Source of the DNA: Canna indica
Taxonomy: Eukaryota; Streptophyta; Magnoliopsida; Zingiberales; Cannaceae
DNA: 64,000 bases
Reading direction: 5' to 3'
Assembly: GCA_034359265.1 (NCBI GenBank)
Contig: CP136890.1
Span: 32,778,501-32,842,500, forward strand
Under the pieces are notes generated by a model. That model did not search any database. It saw only the letters and a program-made list of their open reading frames with translations, and was not told where the DNA came from. Within the stretch, counting starts at the first letter, position 1; each line of letters opens with the position of its first letter. This document shows, in pieces, positions 56,291 to 64,000 of this stretch. The position numbers and the translations under genes are program-made.

Positions 56291-56722
56291 AATCCAATCG
56301 AAATGTGTAATTATCAATTAATTCCGATTGAAATAATCAAAAAAATGCGGTTAGGCTAATTCACAATTTAACGAAATTTGATTTTATATTGTAAAAGAAC
56401 ATGATAGTAGTTAGTTGCAAAAAGATAATAAAAAATAAAATAATTATTGTATCACGTTAGAATTTGAACTTAAGTCAGTAAGGTATAAATTAAATCATAC
56501 TACTTGATATAATTATTTAATTTTATTAACTTAAACTATGTTTTGATTAATTTAACAATTTAATTGAACGATTTGATTAATTTATCAAATTGAACCAAAA
56601 TATAAAACCTTTTTAATGTTTAAACGCTAATTGAAAATCGAAATTAGTTGGATGAATTCGATTTTGATTCAGCAGATTAGTCAATTTTTTGATTAATGGA
56701 TGAATTTTACTCACACTGTAAT
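56239..56722. mobile_element. possible hAT-type MITE
   Basis: Starts TTAGGGGTGAACATGGGTCAATTCAATTAATTAA, the form of many plant hAT-type MITEs, and may end near ATGAATTTTACTCACACT. TIR match is weak and no 8-bp duplication was found. Overlaps the dispersed repeat at its left end. Confidence 0.35.
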
Positions 56723-56942
56723 GTCCTAGATACTGATAATGATCTTGTGATGCATGCACGATGACGAAGTAGAACGCACAATTTGGACGGACAGAAGGCA
56801 TCCTTTCCTTTAATTCGTGCTAAGAATCTCAAACAATATTATAAGATGCTAATTAAATCAAAATAGTACAGATCGGATCATGTCACGATATTTCCAACCA
56901 AAAAGATTCCTCATCTACCACTTCTCAACGTCTCTCTCTCTT

Positions 56943-56951
56943 TAAATATAT
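56943..56951 (+). promoter_or_regulatory. candidate TATA box of SAUR-like gene
   Basis: TAAATATAT preceded by a CTCTCTCTCT pyrimidine patch (56930-56940), a combination common in plant promoters; about 190 bp upstream of the ATG. Confidence 0.45.
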
Positions 56952-57013
56952 TATTTAATCACTATTAAAACAAGTTAAAAACGACGAAAAAGAATTCTTA
57001 AATTAATAAAAAT

Positions 57014-57124
57014 ATGCGACGCATTCCATTTAAACATAACCCGACCGTTGCCCGTCTCCCTTCTTCTCCAAACAGAGAGTCTCTTTTTTTTTTCTTTCTT
57101 CTCCTCCTCTTCTGTTTCCGCTGA
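57014..57124 (+). other. upstream ORF in the SAUR-like leader
   Basis: ATG at 57014 opens a 36-codon frame ending at TGA 57122-57124, 13 bp before the main ATG and in a different frame. If transcription starts about 30 bp after the TATA box, it lies in the leader and could lower translation. The encoded peptide is Phe/Leu-rich (FFFFLLLLFCF). Confidence 0.4.
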
Positions 57125-57137
57125 GCATTCCAATCCC

Positions 57138-57515
57138 ATGGAGTCGCCCTTCCACCCCTCCACCATCGGCTGCTGCGCCTTCATCCGTCGCCCCTCCTCC
57201 CTCTCCCGCCTCGGCTACCGCCCTCTCCCGCCCCCCGTCGACCCCCCGGAGCCGCCCGTGCGCGTCGTGGTCGGCAAGGAGCGGCGCGTGTTCTTCGTCG
57301 ACCCTTTCGTCCTCCAGAGGGACCCCTTCCGGATCCTGATGGAGACGGCCGGCGACGGCCGCACGTGCCGGAAAGGCTCTGTCTTTGTCGACGTCGACGC
57401 CATCCTCTTCGAGCACATGCTGTGGTTGGTCTACGACGAGCGCTCCTCTTCCTCTGCTTCTTCGTTTCAGCTCAACCTCAAGGAGATTATAGAGTTCTAC
57501 TCTCAGGATAATTAA
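57138..57515 (+). CDS. SAUR-like (auxin-responsive family) protein
   Basis: A single-exon gene of 125 codons. The ATG at 57138 (CCCATGGAG context) is the first in-frame ATG. The N terminus (MESPFHPSTIGCCAFIRRPS) and a Pro-rich stretch precede a core of about 60 residues: VRVVVGKERRVFFVDPFVL, DPFRILMETAG, GSVFVDVDAILFEHMLWLVYDE. This follows the SAUR pattern of a beta-strand start, P-F-R-LL helix and a last helix with an F-x-H-x-L core. It ends FQLNLKEIIEFYSQDN. SAUR proteins bind and inhibit PP2C.D phosphatases to promote growth; whether this divergent member does is unknown. No signal peptide or membrane segment. GC content contrasts sharply with the flanks. It is the only intact-looking host protein gene in the window. 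Confidence 0.72.
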   Translation: MESPFHPSTIGCCAFIRRPSSLSRLGYRPLPPPVDPPEPPVRVVVGKERRVFFVDPFVLQRDPFRILMETAGDGRTCRKGSVFVDVDAILFEHMLWLVYDERSSSSASSFQLNLKEIIEFYSQDN

Positions 57516-58587
57516 AATGAAATAGAAGAGGATAAAAATTTGGTCTTTAAAATTCTTATACTCTTTTCTTTGGACTTTAAGTACAAAAAGGTTATCAAGT
57601 TATAATTGTTTGTATGTAGAATAAGTTGACAAATGAAAAGGGTACACCCTGAAACTAATATATACTTCCAGCAGATTATGTACTTGTAGATCCCTGTAAT
57701 GAATATTAAAGTTTATGGTTGAATTGTTTTTCCCATTCTTCGTCCAAAATTTTATCTTTGATAATTAATTTTACATTGAAGTTGTTTATTTCATTAGATC
57801 ATTATTTAATTTTACACGGAGGTCGTCGATGACAAAGAGATCAGGTTGGTGTGGAGCATTTTGTCGAACTGCAGGGCATCTCGGAGGCGGCCAAGTCTTG
57901 GAGTAGTCCCTGCGGAGAAGGTTGTTGGCCAAGTCCCGCGATGGTGGATTGGTTGTGGAGGATGCGGACTCGGACTCATAGGACCGCAGTGGCTATCTCA
58001 CTGGAAATTGGTTTTCTTGTAGCCCAGCTCGGTCCATCGGTTCGATTGCAGACCGGATCCGAACTGAGCCCAAAATAAACCGAAGGCACGTATTTGAAGC
58101 AATTTTGTTGCATCATTAATTAAAGCTAAATGAACACAATTCAGGTCATCTCTTTTTAGTCGAAGATGGCTGCAAATCGCAGGAAAGTATCTCAAATTGT
58201 GGCTTTAAATTTAATTTCAATGGGATTTGCAGTAATCCATCTATATCTCTTCATAGTTTTCATTCATGTTAAATTTGATTGATGCAATTAACGATTTTTC
58301 CCTCTTTTGAGTTTGAATATATTGTCTTTAGTTTGGGGAAGTCATGCAGCCTCTCTCTATTCATCATAAGTAGCCATGCAGGCTAGAGCATCAGTAATAA
58401 TAGCACGAGGATAAAGCTACTTGCCACCAAGTAACCGTGGCAATGGGCCTGGGCCGCCTCGCACGCATATGGGTGGTCTTGGGAGACCATTCCAATTCTT
58501 TATCAGGACGTTATGCACAATATCCCACGACGAATGCGTCAGTACCTCTACCTTTGACCATTGTTATTTTAGGTTGTTCCTTGAATC
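57516..58587. other. 3' region of SAUR-like gene and spacer
   Basis: Begins with the probable 3' untranslated region (AATGAATATTAAAG-type poly(A) context near 57698-57711). A moderately GC-rich patch at 57815-58080 contains a 75-codon ORF without recognisable motifs. The rest is AT-rich. No further gene supported. Confidence 0.45.
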
Positions 58588-59092
58588 TAAATAATAAATT
58601 TTAAAATTATTAAAATTAAAATATAATATTTAAAATTTTCAAATCAGAATCAAATTTAAAAAATACTTAAAATATTTTATACTAAAACTATTCAAAGTGA
58701 TCATTTTGATTATGAAAATATATTTTAAAATCTTCAAAAAATCACAATAATTATAAATTAATGAATGAAATTTTTAATTTTTTAATAAAAATTTTAAGAT
58801 GTATTTTTATGATCAAATGATAATTTTTAAGAGTTTCAAGTGACTTTTAACCATGAAAATGCATTCTAAAATTTTAAAAAAATTATATAAAAAAATCATT
58901 CAATAGTTTAGATTTATTATGATTTTTTTTGAAGATTTTAAGATGAATTTTAATATTCAAAATAATCACTTTAAATTGTTTTAGTACAAGGGTGTTTTGA
59001 GTTTTTTGAAATTTGATTATGATTTTGGGAATTTCAGATATTATATTATGATTTTAGAAATTTTGAAATTTCATATTTTGATTTAGAAAAAT
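58588..59092. mobile_element. AT-rich foldback MITE
   Basis: A long imperfect inverted repeat centred near 58840. The left half (ATCAGAATCAAATTT..ACTAAAACTATTCAAAGTGAT..TTAAAATCTTC) reappears reverse-complemented in the right half (GAAGATTTTAAGATG..AATCACTTTAAATTGTTTTAGT..AAATTTGATTATGATTTT). Arms of about 240 bp can fold into one hairpin. Non-coding; ends and duplication not resolved. Confidence 0.7.
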
Positions 59093-59154
59093 TATTATTG
59101 TTACTTCACCTACGGCCGTGTGAATCACAAAATCCCCACTACCAATGCACCAAC

Positions 59155-59587
59155 AACGCCTAATAGGGCTGTTCATGGGTCGAGTCGGGTCGGGTAATCG
59201 AGTTACCCATTAAAATAAAATAAAAAAGTATTTTTTTAAAACCTCAAACGACGCAGGAAGATGCGTCTTCCCAAGAAAATGCATCTTCGCAGCACGTTTC
59301 TTCTTGGGAAGATACGTCTTCCCAAGAAGAGAAGAGATCTTCCTAAGAAGCAGCAGCCACTCGGTTGCTTCTTGGGAAGAGGCAACCACGTGGGCCGCAA
59401 CTTCTTGGGAAGACGCGGGCCGACGTGGCCCGCGTCTTCTCAAGCAGATTTATTTAAAAATTTTAATATATATTTTTTAAAAAGTAATAAAAAAATAATT
59501 AATTGGGTAAACGGGTTTTAAAAATTTAAAATCCGAGACCCGATCAAAATTGGGTCGGGTTTGACCCATGAACAACCCTAACGCCTA
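59155..59587. mobile_element. hAT-type MITE with GTCTTCCCAAGAA palindromes
   Basis: Element 59163-59579, flanked by AACGCCTA (59155-59162 and 59580-59587), an 8-bp duplication typical of hAT elements. Terminal inverted repeats: AGGGCTGTTCATGGGTC and GACCCATGAACAACCCT, each followed by GGGTCGGGT-like motifs. The interior (59250-59450) is a cluster of short palindromes built from CTTCTTGGGAAGA and TCTTCCCAAGAA. The ORFs on both strands derive from these repeats. Confidence 0.88.
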
Positions 59588-59960
59588 GCACCCCACTACC
59601 TTTGACATTGTCAGCTCCAACTCCTTCACCATTGTTAGCCCCGATGTCTTTGCCATTGTCATCCTTATGCCTTTGGAGTTATGCCGACAGAATTTTAATT
59701 TGGAAAAATTTTAAGGTAAAATTTTAGAAGCAAATCAATCGACCTCCTCAATTAATTCTCTTGTTGTTATTAAATATCGTTAATAAATACTAAATTAATC
59801 AAGTGAATGTTTACGGGCACTTTCTTTATTATCAAATAATACATCTAGTTCCAATAATTAAACTACAAAATTAATATTAGGATAAAATTGGGTCTTCCTA
59901 CAAGGATCCAAAAATCCAAACGCCAAAAGAAAAAAATACCAAAACGAGTAAATCCAGAAA
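59588..59960. other. spacer and unresolved outer border of copia LTR
   Basis: Starts with a (CC)TTTGCCATTGTC-like imperfect repeat (59600-59680) and becomes AT-rich. The copia 3' LTR probably begins within this stretch, but its outer end cannot be fixed because the partner LTR lies outside the window. Confidence 0.4.
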
Positions 59961-60703
59961 TAATACAAAGAACATGAAATTTACGTGGTTCAGCTCAGCG
60001 GGGTACCGGGCCTACTCCATGGGGAGAAGAGGGCACTTGATTTTATTAAAAGGAGAGAAAATACGGCCAATACAAGAGTGAAATACAATCGATTAATAAA
60101 CTATAAAGAAAAATACTGCATGTTCTCGGATATTTTTCTGCACCCCGAAATTTGGATTCCTGCTTCTACTTGAAAACTGTGGATGCGACATCCTTGATTA
60201 TCTTGCTTCTGCCTAAGACGGTGTGAAGGGGAAGAGAGCCACTGGAAAGGAATCCTGCCTGAGAAACGGAGTAGAAGAGAGGCTTTGATAATTATTGGGA
60301 TGATCTCATCCTTTGGAACTGCATATTAGACCCCTATTTATCATAGAGGAGGAGAGCCGATTCATGCCTGATTTATTGGAGAAAAAATCTCCATAAAATT
60401 TGCTACTCCGTCTGATTTAATCGGATGGTTACTGTAATTTCTTTTACCAAGTAATTGAGGCGGTGGATAAGCTTTTAGCGGGAAACAGTAAAAAATAGAC
60501 CGAATTCCATGCAAGGAACCGGTCAAAATTGGCGGCTGGAGGGATGTTCGGCCCGCCTGGGCCGGGCCGAGCCCAAAACAGATGCTGCTCTTTTTTCTCT
60601 CTCCCTCTCTCTCTCTCTCTGCTGGCCCATTTCATATTGGGTTTAAAATGAATCAACTCTCACAATTTTTTCCTTTGATGAATTTTAAGCCCGATGTGTA
60701 GCA
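59960..60703 (-). repeat. copia 3' LTR (outer border uncertain)
   Basis: The inner border is defined by the polypurine tract: the LTR starts TGCTACACATCGGGC on the element strand (complement of 60689-60703). It contains ACGTGGTTCAGC...CTACTCCATGGGG, usual for copia LTRs, and a (CT)n run (60595-60620). The left limit given is approximate. Confidence 0.6.
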
Positions 60704-60720
60704 TTCTCCTCTTCTCCCAA
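60704..60720 (-). promoter_or_regulatory. copia polypurine tract
   Basis: GGGAGAAGAGGAGAA on the element strand directly upstream of the 3' LTR. Confidence 0.85.
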
Positions 60721-60733
60721 GAGCCCTGTAGGG

Positions 60734-62182
60734 CTAACCTGCACCATTAATCAATCTTACCAAGTTCAGACAGTGTTCAAATTTGGCCGTTGGTAGTACT
60801 TTAGTAAGCATATCTGCAGGATTGTGAGCTGTGTCAATTTTCTGAAGCTTTATTTCTCCTTTTGAAATTATATCCCTGATGAAATGGAATCTGACGTCGA
60901 TGTGCTTCGTCCTTTCATGAAACATATGATATTTTGATAAATGAATTGCACTCTGACTGTCACTATGTACGACTATGTCCCTATTTTGAGAAGTTAATTC
61001 TTTTGTCAAGTTCCCAAGCCAGATTGCTTCTGTAATAGTCATGTACTCCGCTTCAGTGGTAGAGAGGGCGACAATAGATTGTAGACCAGCTTTCCAACTT
61101 ACTGCAGTTCCGCCTATAGTGAAGATGTAGGCGATAATTGATCTCCTTTTATCAAGGTCATCGGCATAGTACGAGTCTGAGTATCCTACAAATGATTCAT
61201 TAGTTCCACCGAAAACAAGACTGGTTTTAGAAGTACCATGTAAGTAGCGCATGATCCATTTGACTGCCTCCCAATGTGCTTTTCCCGGATTTTCCATGTA
61301 CCGGCTGACAACACTGACTGCATGTGCTATGTCTGGGCGGGTACAGATCATGGCGTACATAAGACTGCCAACTGCACTTGCATAGGGTACCTGTGACATG
61401 CTAACTCTTTCTTTTTCATCTTTAGGGCACAGTAATTCTGATAATTTGAAGTGCGCGGCAAGGGGTGTCTTGATTGATTTTGCTTCTTGCATGCCAAAGC
61501 GCTCAACCACCTGCTTTACATAACTCTCCTGAGTTAGGTACAACTTTCTTGCTTTGCGGTCGCGTTTTATCTCCATCCCAAGGATTTTTTTTGCAACCCC
61601 AAGGTCCTTTATGTCAAATTCGCTTTTAAGGTGTTTCTTAAGCCTATCTATTTCAGTAATATCTTTTGCCGCAATAAGCATGTCATCAACATAAAGAAGC
61701 AGATAAATCATAGAACTAGTTGTTTTCTTTAAATAAACACAACTGTCAAAAGATGATCTACTGAAATTAATACCAAGCATAAACTGATCAAACCTCTTGT
61801 ACCATTGTCTGGGAGATTGCTTGAGGCCATAGAGTGACTTCTTTAGGAGGCAGACATGATCAACTTTATTTTTTTCTTCAAAGCCTTCTGGTTGTGCCAT
61901 GTAGATCTGTTCTTCTAAGTCACCGTGTAGGAAAGCTGTCTTGACGTCAAGCTGTTCTAACTCCAAGTCTTGCATGGCTACTAATGCTAGAAGAACACGA
62001 ATAGAGGTATGCTTAACCACGGGAGAAAAAATATCTTTGTAGTCAATTCCTTCCTTTTGACTGTATCCCTTTGCCACAAGCCGAGCTTTATAGATGCCGC
62101 CTTCTTTGAGTTTGTAGATCCACTTGCACCCAACAAGTTTCTTGTGCGGTGGAGGCTTCACAAGTTTCCAAGTATTATTTTT
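60734..62182 (-). pseudogene. copia reverse transcriptase and RNase H
   Basis: From 62161: KLVGCKWIYKLKE, ARLVAKGYSQKEGIDY, FSPVVKHTSIRVLLAL, QLDVKTAFLHGDLEEQIYM, KSLYGLKQSPRQWYKRF, then LLLYVDDMLIA with the YVDD catalytic box intact. RNase H follows (GYSDSYYADDLDKRRS, ALSTTEAEYM, VHSDSQSAIHLSK, HIDVRFHFIRD). It ends in HNPADMLTKVLP and the stop just before the polypurine tract. This 475-codon stretch is open, but a TAG at 62183-62185 detaches it from integrase. Confidence 0.9.
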
Positions 62183-63250
62183 CTACAGGGACTTGAATTC
62201 TTCCGCCATAGCTTCTCGCCACTTTCTTGAATCTGTCCGATTTAGGGCTTCTTTATAGGAGGCTGATTCTTCAGTGCATGGAGTTTCTTCAGCCACTGCT
62301 AGAGCATATGTAGCAACATTTGCATACCTAGGATTAGGACGTGGTACTCGCCTAGGTCGGTTGAGGGCAATGGAATAAGGATTATCCTCCTCAACTTGAT
62401 GTTGCTCCTCCTGAACCCGGTGTGACTCCTCCTGGACTTGAACATGTTCTTCAGTGACATGTTTTGAAGCAGTGTCATTGGCTTCTATGGAAGGCGGTCT
62501 AGGTGCAGGTGTAGGGAACCAGAATTTTTTGGTAGCATGCTGAGGTGGTGTTTCTTCTGATTGCACTGTAATTTCCTGTGAGTCCTCCTCTTCTTGGTTC
62601 TCCTTTTTCAATTTAAAGAGTACCTGTTCATCAAAAATTACATCTCTATGGATTTCGGCTTTACAATTATTTAGACACCACACTTTATAGCCTTTCACTC
62701 CACTAGGATATCCTAAGAAAATATATTTCTTTGATCTAGGTTCTAATTTTCCTTCATTCACTCTGACATAGACAGTGCTCCCAAAAATTTTAAGGTGGTC
62801 ATAAGAGGCTGGCGACCCGGTCCATTTTTCCTCAGGCGTCTTGAATTAAATGGATGAAGAAGGTGATCGATTTATCAGGTAGCAAGCGGTGGATGCAGCC
62901 TCTGCCCAAAAACTTTTAGAAAGGTTAGCATTAGAAAGCATACTTCTTACCCTTTCTATGATGGTGCGGTTCATCCTTTCTGCTACTCCATTCTGCTAAG
63001 GTGTGTAGGGAACTGTGTGATGTTTGATGATCCCTTCTCTGGAGCAAAAATCTTTAAATTCTCCACTGCAAAATTCTAGGCCATTGTCGGCTCGCAGGGT
63101 CCGAACATATCTACCGGTTTGCTTCTCAATCATTGCTTTCCAAGACTGAAATTTGGAGAAAATATCAGATTTATTTTTTATAAAATAAGCCCATACCTTC
63201 CTGGAGTAATCATCAATGAATGTGAGCATGTATCGGGCTCCTCCTTGGGA
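62183..63250 (-). pseudogene. copia integrase
   Basis: The DDE core begins MLTFIDDYSRKVWAYFIKN (63229), then LRADNGLEFCS and REGIIKHHTVPYTP. A TAG (62996-62998) falls before QNGVAERMNRTI, which holds the catalytic Glu. A TAA near 62847-62849 interrupts SSSI-stop-FKTPEEKW. The C-terminal part has KKYIFLGYPSGVKGYKVW and an acidic Gln/Glu-rich linker (62350-62600) up to the RT start (KWREAMAEEFKSL). Stops are inside one unbroken frame. Confidence 0.88.
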
Positions 63251-63850
63251 TTAAACCGGTGATGGCCCCCATAAATCAGAGTGGATGTAGTCCAGTTTTT
63301 CTTTTGCATAATGTTGCCCTGTGGAGAATGAGACTCTTTTATGTTTGCCATAGATGCAATGTTCACATAAATCTAACTTAGCAAATTTCTGTTTTCCAAG
63401 TAATCCCTTTAGTTCAAGAATTAGCATGCTCCTTTCATTAATATGCCATAATTTAGCAATATCATCAGAGTGTTCAGAAGTTACCATAGCTGCACCACTT
63501 GTTACCGTTGTGCCTTGCAGGATGTAGAGTTGGTTTACTTTTAGTGCTTTCGTTACTGTTAAGGACCCATTTGTGACTCTGAAAACTCCGTCTTGGCCTG
63601 AATACTTGTATCCAAGTGCATCTAGAGAAGATAAAGAAATTAAATTTCTTTTAAGACCTGGAACATGCCATACCTGAGTTAGAATCCTTGTAATTCCATC
63701 ATGCATTTTGATTTTTACTGAGCCAACACCTGCTACTTGACATGATGAGTCATTTCCCATTAGCACTTCCTTACCATCAGCATGTCCATATGTGGTAAAC
63801 CATTCTCGGTGCGGTGTCATATGGTAAGAGCAACCTGAATCTAAAATTCA
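63251..63850 (-). pseudogene. copia protease and pre-integrase domain
   Basis: The protease active site ILDSGCSYHMTPHREWF starts just after a TGA (63848-63850) that replaces the usual Trp codon. The region continues LMGNDSSCQVAGVGSVKIKM, LTQVWHVPGLKRNLISLSSL and the gag-pre-integrase zinc region. In the latter KLWHINERSM lacks the RLGH segment, so a His of the zinc site is deleted; LCEHCIYGKHKRVSF keeps the CX2C. It ends at a TAA (63251-63253) within GPSPV-stop-SQGGARYM. Confidence 0.88.
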
Positions 63851-64000
63851 CTCATCTTGAGATCTAACATAACAAACAGAAATTGTAAGTACCTCTACTT
63901 TTTCATCCTCATCTGCATAGGATGCTTCTCCATTCTGATTTTGTTCCTCCAATCTTCGTTTCAGATTACGGCATTCTGATTTGATGTGTCCCATCTTTTT
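63851..64000 (-). pseudogene. copia gag C-terminal end (window edge)
   Basis: The minus strand reads KKMGHIKSECRNLKRRLEEQ (second half of a CCHC nucleocapsid knuckle, His and last Cys visible), then an acidic linker to the protease. The first half of the knuckle is beyond 64000. Confidence 0.75.

Larger units (their letters stand above)
59960..64000 (-). mobile_element. Ty1/copia retrotransposon (Tork-like), 3' part, defective
   Basis: Minus-strand element entering from the right edge. In order: gag end, protease, integrase, reverse transcriptase, RNase H, polypurine tract and 3' LTR. Integrase before RT defines Ty1/copia, and the RT/RNase H sequence resembles the Tork (Tnt1-like) lineage. 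At least five in-frame stops interrupt one otherwise continuous frame with few indels, so decay is by point mutation. The 5' LTR and most of gag lie outside the window. Confidence 0.85.

Noticed and set aside
57030..57416. 128-codon minus-strand ORF opposite the SAUR-like gene
   Set aside because: Antisense shadow of a GC-rich coding region; no motif, and the plus frame has family similarity.
59261..59521. 86-codon ORF with LPKK repeats
   Set aside because: Translation of MITE palindromes; the opposite strand is open too.

Overview
The window is nuclear DNA of a flowering plant. A canonical nuclear-type tRNA-Pro, long AT-rich spacers, and Ty3, Ty1/copia, CACTA, Mutator-like and hAT-type elements are all typical of plant intergenic DNA. 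The one convincing host protein gene (57138-57515) is intronless and very GC-rich, which hints at a monocot, but no species can be named. More than 80 percent of the window looks like transposable element sequence, most of it on the minus strand and most of it broken.

Layout. 1-2555: AT-rich spacer with tRNA-Pro(AGG) at 540-611, a minisatellite and a possible Helitron end. 2556-8044: a nearly complete Ty3 element (minus strand, 436-bp LTRs) bounded by unusual 49-bp direct repeats. 8045-10890: spacer with one MITE. 10894-29251: a broken Tat-lineage Ty3 element (Tat-1) whose gag is split by a 15.3-kb insertion (LARD A, 12180-27440, 5-bp duplication TTAAG). LARD A is itself split by a related copy (LARD B, 17883-25401), which carries an hAT-type MITE (20566-21088).

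30100-50153 is framed by CACTA ends with inverted arms of more than 1.2 kb and holds broken TNP2 transposase sequence (45825-48519, minus). Inside it lies a second Tat element (Tat-2, about 31680-45814). Tat-2 is in turn invaded by a tandem array of LTR plus Tat-leader units (33690-37323), by LARD D (plus strand, 37324-43392), by another LTR unit (43494-45189) and by a TRIM (45197-45533).

50154-64000: a MITE; a Mutator-like foldback element (51594-55768, 9-bp duplication TTAAATTAA) split by a 3.06-kb solo LTR (51792-54847); a SAUR-like gene (57138-57515); a foldback MITE; an hAT-type MITE full of small palindromes (59163-59579); and the 3' part of a decayed Ty1/copia element (minus) that runs off the right edge.

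The most distinctive content is the LARD family (copies A, B, D and LTR-only units C). It is a roughly 7-kb copia-like retrotransposon that codes only for a gag protein (UBN2-like domain, CCHC knuckle, coiled coil, second CCHC knuckle). It has a long conserved AT-rich non-coding stretch where pol should be. Its LTRs of about 1.5 kb carry a block of GGTCGACC/CCGATCGACCG palindromes directly upstream of the TATA box. The family must borrow enzymes from another element, has inserted into itself, and has been amplified as LTR tandem units. No CRISPR, phage, operon or other prokaryotic system is present.
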